This document shows positions 17,161 to 27,400 of a DNA stretch of 64,000 nucleotides, one piece after another. The position numbers and the translations under genes are program-made. Numbering within the stretch: the first letter of the stretch is position 1; each line of letters starts with the position of its first letter. The notes below the pieces were generated by a model. The model saw only the letters and a list, made by a program, of their open reading frames with translations. It was not told where the DNA came from and searched no databases. This DNA comes from CAYVWB01 sp964455395 (GTDB lineage: Bacteria > Desulfobacterota > Desulfovibrionia > Desulfovibrionales > Desulfovibrionaceae), in NCBI GenBank assembly GCA_964455395.1, contig CAYVWB010000010.1:1-64000 (forward strand). The letters are read 5' to 3'.

Positions 17161-19589
17161 GCGAAACGCCTCCCAACGACGGCGACCAGTTCCAGGTCAC
17201 CCTGGAGACCTGCGACCAGGAGCCCATCCACATCCCCGGGGCCGTGCAGCCCCACGGGCTTTTGCTGGCGCTCTCCGAACCGGATCTCACCGTGGCGCAG
17301 CTCAGCGACAACGCCGCGGCCTTTCTCGGTCGTCCCCTGGAAGAAACCCTGGGCGCCCCCGTGGCCGAGCTTTTGGCCGAGGACTCCTTCGAGGAGCTGC
17401 GGCGCCGCAGCCGCGCCACCCCCAAGGAACGCGCCCTCGCGCCGCTGCGCATGCGGCTCAAACCACCGGGGGAGGCGACGTTTTTCGATGGCATCGTCCA
17501 CCGCAGCGGGGAGTTGCTCATTCTGGAGTTGGAGCCCCAACCCAAAGACGAGCCCTTCTCCTTCGAGAACCTCTACGCCATGGTGGCGGGGCCCACCGGG
17601 CAGTTGCAGAACGCGCAGACCGTGACCGAGTTGCGCGAGAAAACGGCCGCCATCTTCAAGCAGCTCACCGGGTTCGACCGCGTCATGGTCTACCAGTTCG
17701 ACCGGGACTGGCACGGCGAAGTCGTCTCCGAAGCCAAGGAGGACCGACTGGAGCCGTTTCTGGGGCTGCATTACCCGGCGTCGGACATCCCCCTCCAGGC
17801 GCGACGGCTCTACGTGCTCAACCGCATCCGGCTCATCGCGGACGTCATGGCGGAGCCCGCCCGGCTCAGACCCGAACGCAACCCCCTCACCGGCGACCCC
17901 TTGGACCTTTCCCACGCGGTGCTCCGCGCTGTATCGCCCATCCATATAGAATATCTACAGAATATGGGAGTGGACGCCTCCATGTCCATCTCCCTGGTCA
18001 AGCAGGACGAGCTGTGGGGCCTCATCGCCTGTCACGGCTACTCCGGTCCCCACTACGTGAGCTACGAGGTCCGCCAAGCGTGCGAATTCCTCGGTCAGAC
18101 CGTCTCCCTGCTCCTGCCGGACCTGCTCATCAAGGAAGAATACGAAGACCGCCTGCAGAAAGACCGCATCCATGACGCTTTGGCCGACCGCGTGGAGAAG
18201 CTCGGCGCCATCGGCCCCGACCTCTTGAACGGCGAGCCCGGCTTGATGGACCTGGTGGAAGCCGACGGCGTCGCCCTCGTCTACGGCGGCGCTGTCCGAA
18301 CCACCGGCCGCACCCCCTCGCAGACGCAGATTCGCGCGCTTGTGGACTGGCTCATCCAGTCGGAGACCTTCGAGCACAGCAAAGTCTGGGAGACCAACCA
18401 TTTGAGCGGCGCTTTCCCGGAGGCCGAAGCCTACGCCGACGCGGCCAGCGGGCTCCTTGCCATGGTCATCGCTCGCACTCGGGGGGACTGTGTGCTCTGG
18501 TTCCGTGGCGAAGTGGTGCAGACCGTGAGCTGGGCCGGGGATCCTTCCAAATCCGTTCAAGTGGACCCCGTCAAGGAGCGACTCTCACCCCGCAAGAGCT
18601 TCCAGAAGTGGAAGGAAGTGGTGAACCGCCACGCTACCCGCTGGAGCGACGCCGAGATCGACGCTGTCAAACGACTGCGCGTCACCATGGTGGAGACGGA
18701 GCGCAAGCGCGCAGAAGCCGAGCTCAAACGCAGCCATGAGCAGATCGAACAGAAAGTGGCGGACCGCACCGCAGAGCTGGAGCGCGTGAACGCCGAACTC
18801 AAGAGCGAAGTGGCCGAACGCAAGCGCGCCGAGGACGAACTGGAGAACTCCCTCCGCCAGCTGGAGGTGAAGAACGCCGAGCTGGAGCGCTTCACCTACA
18901 CCGTTTCGCACGACCTCAAGAGCCCGCTCATCACCATAGTGGGCTTTCTGGGCATGCTGGAAAAGGATGCGCTGGCCGGAGACGAGTCGCGCATCCGCGA
19001 GGACATCGAACGCATCGGCAACGCCGCCGACCGCATGCGTGATCTGCTGGACGAACTGCTGAAACTCTCCCGTGTGGGACGCCTGGACAATCCCAAGGAA
19101 TCCATCGACATGCCCGCGCTGGCCAAGGAAGCCGCGGAGCTCGTCTCCGGCCGGCTTGCGCGACTCGACGCGAACGTGGAGGTGGACGAGTCCATGCCAG
19201 CCGCCTGGGGCGACAAACCCCGCTTGCGCGAGGTCTTCCAGAATCTGCTGGACAACGCCGCCAAATTCATGCCGCAAGGCCGCGAACCCCGCATCCGCGT
19301 CTACTGCCGCGATGCTTCCCCCGGAGAGCCGGAGGGCCCCGTCTACTGCGTGGAAGACAACGGCATGGGCGTGGATGCGCGACACCACGACAAGATATTC
19401 AACATATTCGACAAGCTGGATGCTGACAGCGAAGGCACCGGCGTGGGCCTCGCCATGGTCAAACGCATCATCGAAGACCTGCACGGCGGCGCCATCTGGG
19501 TTCTCTCCGAAGGCGCCGACAAAGGCGCGGCCTTCTGCTTCACCTTGGCGCCCGCGCCACGAGGTGTGGACGCCACGTCCGAGGAATGA
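17157..19589 (+). CDS. bphP: Bacteriophytochrome sensor histidine kinase
   Basis: An 810-residue red/far-red light sensor kinase. Cys19 (TLETCDQEPIHIPGAVQPHG) is the biliverdin-attachment cysteine of bacteriophytochromes. PAS (about 20-130), GAF with PASDIP and SPIHIEYLQNMG, and PHY with the tongue motif PRKSF complete the photosensory core; the chromophore-pocket histidines (SPIH and IACH) are present. A coiled coil (about 510-570) leads to HisKA with His585 (VSHDLKS) and HATPase with NLLDNAAKF and DNGMGV. All residues needed for photochemistry and kinase activity are visible. It overlaps bphO upstream and the response regulator downstream, both by ATGA. Confidence 0.95.
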   Translation: MSETPPNDGDQFQVTLETCDQEPIHIPGAVQPHGLLLALSEPDLTVAQLSDNAAAFLGRPLEETLGAPVAELLAEDSFEELRRRSRATPKERALAPLRMRLKPPGEATFFDGIVHRSGELLILELEPQPKDEPFSFENLYAMVAGPTGQLQNAQTVTELREKTAAIFKQLTGFDRVMVYQFDRDWHGEVVSEAKEDRLEPFLGLHYPASDIPLQARRLYVLNRIRLIADVMAEPARLRPERNPLTGDPLDLSHAVLRAVSPIHIEYLQNMGVDASMSISLVKQDELWGLIACHGYSGPHYVSYEVRQACEFLGQTVSLLLPDLLIKEEYEDRLQKDRIHDALADRVEKLGAIGPDLLNGEPGLMDLVEADGVALVYGGAVRTTGRTPSQTQIRALVDWLIQSETFEHSKVWETNHLSGAFPEAEAYADAASGLLAMVIARTRGDCVLWFRGEVVQTVSWAGDPSKSVQVDPVKERLSPRKSFQKWKEVVNRHATRWSDAEIDAVKRLRVTMVETERKRAEAELKRSHEQIEQKVADRTAELERVNAELKSEVAERKRAEDELENSLRQLEVKNAELERFTYTVSHDLKSPLITIVGFLGMLEKDALAGDESRIREDIERIGNAADRMRDLLDELLKLSRVGRLDNPKESIDMPALAKEAAELVSGRLARLDANVEVDESMPAAWGDKPRLREVFQNLLDNAAKFMPQGREPRIRVYCRDASPGEPEGPVYCVEDNGMGVDARHHDKIFNIFDKLDADSEGTGVGLAMVKRIIEDLHGGAIWVLSEGADKGAAFCFTLAPAPRGVDATSEE

Positions 19590-20071
19590 ACTTTGTTCAT
19601 GATTATATGTTCATGTGTAACCGGTGCAATGCGATGCCTGACAAGACGCCCATCGTCCTTCTGGTGGAAGACAACCCGGACCACGCGCTGCTGACCCGGC
19701 GCGCTCTGGAAGACGTCACGCCCGCCGTGGAGTTCATCCACATCGCGGACGGCGACAAAGCCATGACCTTTCTGGAAGACCACGAAGCCGCGCCCTCGGC
19801 TCCCTGGCTCATCCTGCTGGATCTCCGGTTGCCGCGACGCAGCGGCTTCGAAGTGCTGGAGCGCCTCAAGCAGAACGAGTTCTGGCGGCGTGTTCCCGTG
19901 GTGATCTTCACTTCCTCCGAACGCGACGCGGATGTGGAGGAAGCTTTGCGCCTCTTCGCCAACAGTTACGTGGTCAAGCCTACGGATTTCAACAAGTTTC
20001 AGGAACTCATCCGCGCCATGGCGGAATATTGGCTGCAGTGGAGCAAGCTGCCCCACCAACAGAAGGCGTGA
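19586..20071 (+). CDS. CheY-like response regulator of the phytochrome kinase
   Basis: A single receiver domain of the Rcp1 type (LLVEDNPDHALLTRRAL; phospho-acceptor Asp79 in LLDLRLP; TSS and KP switch residues), with no output domain. Stand-alone receivers of this kind are the usual cognate partners of bacteriophytochrome and cyanobacterial phytochrome kinases. The ATG at 19586 overlaps the bphP stop by 4 bp. The receiver fold only begins around the in-frame ATG at 19634 (MPDKTP), which would remove a short Cys/Met-rich tail, so the start is uncertain. Confidence 0.88.
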   Translation: MNFVHDYMFMCNRCNAMPDKTPIVLLVEDNPDHALLTRRALEDVTPAVEFIHIADGDKAMTFLEDHEAAPSAPWLILLDLRLPRRSGFEVLERLKQNEFWRRVPVVIFTSSERDADVEEALRLFANSYVVKPTDFNKFQELIRAMAEYWLQWSKLPHQQKA

Positions 20072-20109
20072 GCTCCTCCATGCCTGCCCCCTTGTGAGCC
20101 CTCGATCCC

Positions 20110-21834
20110 ATGCAGCAAGACCCCTTGAACCTGAACGTCTCCGCCAGCGACTCCACGGCGCGCGTCCTGCTCGTGGAGGACGACGAGGACCACGCTCTGC
20201 TGGTGGCGCGGGCCTTCGAGGGAGAGGCGTCGCTCACCCTGGAACGCGTGGCGACCCTGGCGCAAGCCCGCGAAGCCCTTGCCGGAAGCGCATTCCACCT
20301 CGTTCTGGCGGATCTCATGTTGCCGGATGGCCGTGGGCTCGATCTGTTGTCCGAAGACGGCGGCGCGGCGCCCGTCGTCATCATCACCTCCCAAGGGGAC
20401 GAACGCAGCGCCGTGGAAGCGCTCAAACGCGGCGCAGTCGATTATGTCCCCAAAACGCCGCAAGCCCTGGGCGACGCCCCCCGGCTCTGTCGGGCCGCCT
20501 TGCGGCAGTGGACGGAACAATCGCTACGCCGCGCGGCGGAAGCGGCCCTGCGCGACGCCAACGAAGTCCTCGAAGCCAGGGTGGCGGAGCGCACCCGCGA
20601 GCTTGAAACAGCCAACCGGGTGAAAGCACAGTTTCTTTCCAACATGAGCCACGAGCTGCGCACGCCTTTGACCGGCATCCTCGGCGTGGCCGAGCTGCTC
20701 CAGGACACCACGCTGAGCCAGGAGCAGCGCGAGTATCTGGACCTCATCGAGCAAGCGGCGCGTCAGCTCAACGCCAACGTCGACAATCTGTTGGAACTTT
20801 CCGCGGTGGAGTTCGACGCGCCGGTCATCGCCGCCAAACCCTTCCATCCCCGTCCGCTGCTGGAATCCATGGCGTTGGCCGCGTCGGTCAAGGCCTCCAG
20901 CAAACAGCTCGCGTTCCGGTACGACCTGGCTGCGGATATCCCGCCCGTGCTGGTGGGGGACGCGCTGCGCATCCGCCAGGCGCTGCTGCAGCTGTTGTTG
21001 AACGCCGTGGCTTTCACGCCCCAAGGCGGCGTGACCATGCGCGCGCATGTGGAGCCGGCGCATGGCGAAGCAACCGTGCGGCCCGGCGCCGCCGCTCTGT
21101 TCGTGGTGGCTGTGGAAGACACCGGCGTGGGCGTGCCTTCAGACAAGCTGGAAGCCATCTTCGAAAATTTCACCCTCGGCGAAGACTATATGGTGAAAGC
21201 GCACGGCGGCGCCGGCGTGGGGTTGTCCATCGCGCGCAAACTCGCCCGGCTCATGGGGGGCGAGGTGCTGGCGCACAGCGTGGTCAACCAGGGCAGCGTC
21301 TTCACCCTCTCCGCGCAGGTCTCCGTGCCGGAAACAGCCGACGAAACCCCGCGCCATGTGGAGGATGAACAGGCGGTGCGCAATCCTGCCGCCGCGCGAC
21401 TCACAGGCTGCGCCGAGGCGCCGACGTCCATCCTTGTGGTGGAGGACGACGCCGTCATCCGCCGCGCCTTGCGCCGCGCGCTCGTGTCGCACGGCTACGT
21501 CACACAGGGTGTCCCCAACGGCCGCGACGCTCTGCGCAAGCTTGCGACGGACCGTTTCGATTGCGTGCTGATGGACTTGCAGATGCCTGTCATGGACGGC
21601 CTGGAAGCCACCCGCCGCATCCGCAGCGGCGAGGACCCCCGCATCGACGCGCGCATCCCCATCATCGCCATTTCAGCTTTCGCCCAGACGCAGGAGCGAA
21701 CGCAGCTTCTGGCGCACGGTCTGGACGAACTGGCGTTCAAGCCGCTGCAGGGCCGGGCTCTGCTGGAACTCATCCGGGACGTCCTGGAACGCCGCCGGCA
21801 TACTCCACCCGGGGCCGGCGGGGACCTCGGCTGA
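20110..21834 (+). CDS. Hybrid histidine kinase (REC-HisKA-HATPase-REC)
   Basis: A 574-residue cytoplasmic kinase with a receiver at each end. N-terminal REC with Asp68 (LVLADLMLPDG), a short coiled coil, HisKA with His181 (MSHELRTPLTG), HATPase with DTGVGVP and GAGVGLSIA, and a C-terminal REC with Asp489 (VLMDLQMPVMDG). The N box reads LLLNAVAFT, with Ala where Lys is common. It follows the stand-alone receiver by 38 bp. A kinase with an N-terminal receiver can be controlled by phosphoryl transfer from another kinase, so it may lie downstream of the phytochrome. No output domain is seen, so the final effector is unknown. Confidence 0.9.
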   Translation: MQQDPLNLNVSASDSTARVLLVEDDEDHALLVARAFEGEASLTLERVATLAQAREALAGSAFHLVLADLMLPDGRGLDLLSEDGGAAPVVIITSQGDERSAVEALKRGAVDYVPKTPQALGDAPRLCRAALRQWTEQSLRRAAEAALRDANEVLEARVAERTRELETANRVKAQFLSNMSHELRTPLTGILGVAELLQDTTLSQEQREYLDLIEQAARQLNANVDNLLELSAVEFDAPVIAAKPFHPRPLLESMALAASVKASSKQLAFRYDLAADIPPVLVGDALRIRQALLQLLLNAVAFTPQGGVTMRAHVEPAHGEATVRPGAAALFVVAVEDTGVGVPSDKLEAIFENFTLGEDYMVKAHGGAGVGLSIARKLARLMGGEVLAHSVVNQGSVFTLSAQVSVPETADETPRHVEDEQAVRNPAAARLTGCAEAPTSILVVEDDAVIRRALRRALVSHGYVTQGVPNGRDALRKLATDRFDCVLMDLQMPVMDGLEATRRIRSGEDPRIDARIPIIAISAFAQTQERTQLLAHGLDELAFKPLQGRALLELIRDVLERRRHTPPGAGGDLG

Positions 21835-21943
21835 GCTGTCCGTCGAGGGCGTCGGCGGAGCCATCACGGCGCTTTACAGCGGCAGCTCGCGAGGCTACCA
21901 CTCTGAAGCGCCCCGCGCCATTGTCAGCTCAAAGGAGAAAGCC

Positions 21944-23137
21944 ATGTCCGTAATTGCAGAATCCGTCGCCGGGTATCTGGAAAAGTCTTCGTGGATCAGG
22001 AAAATGTTCGAGGCCGGCGCGGCCATGAAAGCCGAGCACGGGGAAGACGCCGTTTGCGACTTCAGTCTCGGCAATCCGGACCTGCCGCCGCCCCCCCGTG
22101 TGGCCGAGGCGCTGCGAGAGCTGGCGGACATGGCGACCACGCCCTTCGCGTTCGGGTACATGCCCAACGCGGGGTATCCTTGGCTGCGGGAGAAACTCGC
22201 CGACCATCTGGCCGGGGAGCAGGGCGCCTCCATCGCAGCGGACGACATCGTCGTCACCTGCGGCGCCGCCGGCGGCCTGAACGCCGTCTTCAAGGCGGTG
22301 CTGAACCCCGGGGACGAAGTGCTCTGCCCCCGGCCTTATTTCGTGGAGTACGGCTTTTACGCGACCAACCACCAGGGCGTACTGACCACCGCCCCCGTGC
22401 GGGAGACGGATTTCGGCCTGGACGTGGCGGCCATGGCTGAAGCCATCACGCCGCGCACCCGCGTGGTGCTGGTGAATTCTCCAAACAACCCCACCGGCGC
22501 CATCTACGATGCGCAATCCCTGGCGGAGCTGGCGGCCCTGCTGGAGGAGAAGCGTCGGGAGCACGGTAGGCCCATTTTCCTGGTTGCAGACGAGCCCTAC
22601 CGCTTCCTCACCTATGACGACGCCACGGCGCCCCCACTGCTGGCGGCTTCGCCCTACGCCGTGCTGGTGAGCTCCTTCTCCAAGAATCTCGGCCTGGCCG
22701 GGGAACGCATCGGGTATGTCGCGCCCAACCCGGCCATGCCCGAAAAACAGACGTTCCTTGATGGCGTCATTCTCGCCAACCGCATCCTCGGTTTCGTCAA
22801 CGCCCCCGCCGTGGGACAACGTCTCGTCCATGCGAGCCTCGGCGCGCAGGTGGACACCTCCCGCTACGCGCGCCGCCGCGACGCCATGGCCGCCGTGCTG
22901 GATGGCGCAGGGCTGCGTTTCGTTTCCCCCAAGGGCGGCTTCTATTTCTTCCCGCAGGTCCCGGAAGCCTTCGCCGGGGACGATGTCGCCTTCTGCAAGC
23001 GGCTCGCGGAGGAACGCATCCTCGCAGTGCCGGGCCGCGGGTTCGGCATGCCGGGGTACATCCGGCTCACCTTCTGCGTGCCTACCGAGGTCATCGAGCG
23101 GTCCGCCGCCGGCTTCGTCCGCGCCGTCGCGCCCTGA
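21944..23137 (+). CDS. Class I/II PLP-dependent aminotransferase
   Basis: A 397-residue fold-type I aminotransferase. It has FSLGNPDLPPP at the N-terminus, the NSPNNPTG cofactor/substrate loop, VADEPYR and the PLP-binding Lys247 in SSFSKNLGLAGERIGY. A distal arginine for the substrate carboxylate is near the C-terminus (GYIRLTFC). Length is normal for the aspartate/aromatic aminotransferase family. An AAAGGAGAAAGCC ribosome site precedes the ATG. The amino acid used cannot be told by eye and neighbours do not help. Confidence 0.9.
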   Translation: MSVIAESVAGYLEKSSWIRKMFEAGAAMKAEHGEDAVCDFSLGNPDLPPPPRVAEALRELADMATTPFAFGYMPNAGYPWLREKLADHLAGEQGASIAADDIVVTCGAAGGLNAVFKAVLNPGDEVLCPRPYFVEYGFYATNHQGVLTTAPVRETDFGLDVAAMAEAITPRTRVVLVNSPNNPTGAIYDAQSLAELAALLEEKRREHGRPIFLVADEPYRFLTYDDATAPPLLAASPYAVLVSSFSKNLGLAGERIGYVAPNPAMPEKQTFLDGVILANRILGFVNAPAVGQRLVHASLGAQVDTSRYARRRDAMAAVLDGAGLRFVSPKGGFYFFPQVPEAFAGDDVAFCKRLAEERILAVPGRGFGMPGYIRLTFCVPTEVIERSAAGFVRAVAP

Positions 23138-23184
23138 TAGACGTTTGCAGCGTTGCGCTGCGTTCAGTGCAAGAGAAATACGCG

Positions 23185-24459
23185 ATGCTCCGTTTCGTCC
23201 ACGCCGCCGACATCCACCTGGACAGCCCCCTGCGCGGTCTCGCCAATTATGACGGGGCCCCCGTGGAGGCCCTGCGCCACGCCACGCGGCGCGCTTTCGA
23301 CAACCTCGTGCGCTTCGTCAAGCAGGAAGGCGTCCCCCTGCTGCTCATCAGCGGCGACCTTTACGACGGCGACTGGAAGGACTTCAACACCGGCCTCTAC
23401 TTCCACCGCGCCATGGTGGAGCTGGGCGCAGCCGGCGTACGCGTGGCGGTGCTCCGCGGCAATCATGACGCGGCCAACGCCATGACCGCCTCCCTGCCGC
23501 CGGCGGAGAACGTCTTCGTGCTGGACCACCGCGCGCCCCAGACCATCCGCTTCGAAGACCTCGGCGTCGCCGTGCACGGCCAGAGTTTCACTGCGCCCCG
23601 GGAGGAACGCAACCTTGCCGCCGACTATCCGACCGCCGCAGTCGGACTCTTCAACATCGGCATGCTGCACACCGCCATGAACGGCGCCGCCGGCCACGAA
23701 CGCTACGCTCCCTGTCGCCTGGACGACCTGCTGTCCAAGGGCTACGACTACTGGGCGCTGGGGCATGTCCATGCGCACGAAGTGGTCCACGCCAGCCCCC
23801 CGGTGCTCTGGGCCGGATGCCTGCAAGGCCGCCACATCCGTGAATCGGGCGTCAAGGGCTGCGTCCTCGTGGAGGTGGAGCCCGGCGGCGGGTCGCCACG
23901 CTGGAGCCACGTCCCCATGGACGTCGCGCGGTGGCTGGAACTTGAGGTTGACATCTCCGGCGCGCGGACCCTGGACGAAGCCGTGGGCCGCTTCGCGGAA
24001 GCGCTTCAGACGACCCTCGACGAGATGGCGACCCCCTTGCTCGCCACCCGCGTACGCTTTGTCGGCAGCGCTCACGCGCACGAGGAGTTGGCCACGGAGC
24101 CCACGGCCCTCGCTGCGTCCTTGCGCGCGGCGGCGCTCTCCACGGCCCGGGACTTCGCCGGCGAGGTCTGGGTGGAGAAAATTCGTGTGGACACCACGCC
24201 CGCCCTGGACTTGGAAGCCCTCGCCGCCAGCGCGACTCCCCGCGGGGACCTCCTCAGATTCATTGAGGAATGCATCGAAGACGAAGCGCAGTTCGAGGCG
24301 CTGGGGCTGGACCTCACCGCGTTGAAAGGCAAGCTCCGCGCCGCCGGCGTGACGCCTCCCGACCTCGATGACCCGGCAGTGCGGCGGGAGAGCCTGCGCC
24401 AAGCGCGAGACCTCATTCTGCCGCAACTCGCACCCCTCGACGAAGAGGACGAGGACTGA
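23185..24459 (+). CDS. YhaO/SbcD-like DNA repair metallophosphoesterase
   Basis: A 424-residue calcineurin-like phosphoesterase with the five metal-binding motifs of the Mre11/SbcD/YhaO nucleases: FVHAADIHLDSP, GDLYDGD, RGNHD, a central His (GMLHT) and GHVHAHE. A C-terminal region of about 150 residues is less conserved. The ATG at 23185 has an AAGAGA site; the in-frame GTG at 23167 adds only six residues. It sits 4 bp before the large ATPase gene, the arrangement of yhaO-yhaN and sbcD-sbcC pairs, so the two proteins probably form a nuclease-ATPase complex acting on DNA ends. Confidence 0.88.
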   Translation: MLRFVHAADIHLDSPLRGLANYDGAPVEALRHATRRAFDNLVRFVKQEGVPLLLISGDLYDGDWKDFNTGLYFHRAMVELGAAGVRVAVLRGNHDAANAMTASLPPAENVFVLDHRAPQTIRFEDLGVAVHGQSFTAPREERNLAADYPTAAVGLFNIGMLHTAMNGAAGHERYAPCRLDDLLSKGYDYWALGHVHAHEVVHASPPVLWAGCLQGRHIRESGVKGCVLVEVEPGGGSPRWSHVPMDVARWLELEVDISGARTLDEAVGRFAEALQTTLDEMATPLLATRVRFVGSAHAHEELATEPTALAASLRAAALSTARDFAGEVWVEKIRVDTTPALDLEALAASATPRGDLLRFIEECIEDEAQFEALGLDLTALKGKLRAAGVTPPDLDDPAVRRESLRQARDLILPQLAPLDEEDED

Positions 24460-24463
24460 GCCC

Positions 24464-27400
24464 ATGCGCATCCGTCGTTTCGAGCTGCGCGCTTACGGAC
24501 CCTTCACCGGCGCGGAACTGGACTTCGGGCCCGGCCCCCACGGCTTCACTCTGGTCTACGGTCCCAACGAGGCCGGCAAAAGCACCGCCTTGCGCGCCAT
24601 CCGTCGCTATTTCTACGGCATCCCCGTGCGCATCAACGAGGATATCCAGCGGCACCCCAAGCAACAGCTGGAGCTGGCGGCGGAACTGGAGCTCGGCGAC
24701 GGCGGAAGGCTCCTCGCCAGCCGTCACAAACGCAAGAAGAACTACCTGCTCGACAGCGGGGGCGAGCCCATCGATGACGCGTGGTGGAACGTCAATGTTT
24801 TGAACCGACTGGATAAATCCGCTTTTCAACGCCTCTTCGGCATCGACCACGAGAGCCTCCGCGACGGCCGCGCCGCCTTGGAGAGCGGGCTGGGGCAAGC
24901 CCTCATGGCCGCCGCGGGGGGCGTGGCCGGATTGCGCAACGTCATGGCCTCGCTGGAGGAAGAAGCCGGCGAATTGTTCAAACCACGAGGCCGCAAGCTG
25001 GTCATCCCGGAACTCGTCGGCGAAATCGTTGCACTGAACAAGGAGGTGGACCGACTCGCCGCCAAGCCAGCCCACTACGAAGAACTGCGCGAGCACGCAG
25101 CTGAATGCGAACGCCGCAAGCGGCGCGCTGAAGCCCGGCAACGTGAGCTCGCCGCGGAAGAGAGCCTTCTGGATCGCAGGAAACAGGCGCGCCAGCGCGC
25201 TCGGGAGCGACTGGAGATTCGGGAACGCCTCGACGCTTTCGAGAACATTCCGAATCTGCCTGCCGCCTTCGACAGCGAATACGTCCAAGCCGCGGAGGGA
25301 GCGCGTCACGCCGAATCGACCTCAGCCAAGCTTCAGACACGGCTCGAATGGCTGCGTGCGGAGCTCGACCGCCTGCAGCCGGACCGGACCATCCTGGAGG
25401 CCGCGCCCCTGGTGGACGGCCTCGCCGAACGCCGTTTGGTGCGCGCCGCAAGGCAGGAGGAACAAGAGGAACTGGAGCAGGAACGCCGGGACCTGGAGGC
25501 CAGGCGATGCGCCATCCTCCAGACCCTGGACCGTGCGGACACCTTGGAGCAAAGCCTCGCGTGGACTCTCCCCCGCGCACGCAAGGACGCGGTCTGGGGA
25601 CTCGTCAGCGAACGCCAGGCCGCCGAGGAAACCTTGCGGCAGACCCAGGCAGCGTGGCGCGAAGCCGAGGCTGAACATCGAGGGCTCGCTCGGCGGCTGG
25701 AGGAAACGCCCCTTGCAAGCGATGTGGAGACGCTGGACCGTCTGGAACTCGCCGTGCGCGCCGCCGCGGAAACTCCCGCACTGTGCGAACGCCTGGAGGA
25801 AGCCGCCGCCGAACACGCGAGACTGGCCCGTCACGTGGAGGCGGCGTTGCGCGGCCTTGCGCCGTGGCGAGGCGACGCCGCGACGCTGGAGGCCGTATCG
25901 TTTCCGCTGGAGTCCACCGTTTCCCGCACGGGGGAGGCCCTGCATCGCGCCGAAACGCGGCTCGACGCCGCCCGGGACGAGGTCCATCGCCTGCAGACGC
26001 ACCTGGATGAACGACGGCGCGAGATCCATCAAATAGAAACAGAGGTCTCGGGAGTCCTCAAGAAAAGCGAGGCGGACGCAGACTCGAGCAGTCTGCCGGA
26101 CGCCACAACCCTCCAGACGGCCCGTGCGCTCCGCGACGAAGGGTGGGGGCTTCTGCGTGACCAGTGGACCGGGGTCTCTGCAGCCGGGAACAAGGACGCC
26201 ATCCATCGGTTTCTCCATCATTTTCCGGCGCACAGAACGCTGGAGGACGCCTACGCCGCGGCGGTGCGTCAAGCCGACGGCGTGGCAGACGCCATGTTCC
26301 ATCACGCCGAACGCATCGCCAGACGGGAGCAAGCCCGCCGCGAAGCCCAGGCGCTGGAGACGGCGCTCGCCGACGCGGAGAGGCTCCGGGACGAAGCGCG
26401 CAGCGACCGCGAAACGGCTGCCGCCGCGTGGGGGGAGCTTTGGCGAGCGGTGCTGGAGGATCCGCCCTCGCCGGCGGAAATGCGCGAGTGGCGGAGCAAC
26501 GCAGAACGCGCTCGGGAACAGATCCTCGCCCTGCGCGACGTGGAGGCGCGCCGCACCCGGATGCAGGAGCGCGCGGACTCGCTCTTCAAGGATCTCCGAG
26601 AGACCCTCTCCGCATATGCTGCCGTGCAGGCGGGTGCGAATCCCGACGCGCCGGAGCGCTTGGAGCCTTCGGAGTCGCCCGACGCCCTGCGGCGGTTGCG
26701 CGCGCATGCCGAGCAGGTGGCGGCGGAGGGACGCGAGCAGGCCAATCGGCGCGTCCGCCTTCGTGAACAGCTCGCCGCCGTCGCCCGACAGGTCCACACC
26801 GCGGAAGAGCGGCGCGTCGCCGCCGAAGCCCGCATGGCGACATGGCGCGAGGCGTGGTTGGCGCAGGTGACGCCGCTGGGGTTCACCCGGGAGAGCGCCG
26901 AAGCAGACGACGCGCCCCAACGCGTCACGGCTTTTCTGGGGGCCATGAGCGAGGCTGCTTCCCTGGCGCAGCGCGTGACGGAACTCGGTCGCAGGTTGGA
27001 GGATATTCGGACGGAACAGACGGTTTTCGCCCAGGAAACCCGGCGACTGGCGGCGCGTGTGGCCCCCGACCTGACGCCCGAAGACGGCGAGGGCATGCGG
27101 GCCGAGGACCTGGCTCGCGCCCTGGCCGAACGCCTGGATCGCGCCCGCAAGGACGAGACGACGCGCGAAGCAAGGCGGAAAGAGCTGGCCGAGGTCCGCG
27201 CCGAAGCCGCCGAAGCCGCCGCCGCCCTGGAAACGGCGCGAAACCGACTGCTGATCTTGGCCAAGCGCATGGGCGTGGAGCCGGAGCAGGCGCCGGAGCG
27301 TCTGGAGCGCATCGCCTTGAAGCGTGAACTCTTCAGCACGCTGGAAAATCTGGAGTCCGAGTTGCGCGGTTTCGCCCAGGGCGATCCCCTGGAGACCTTC

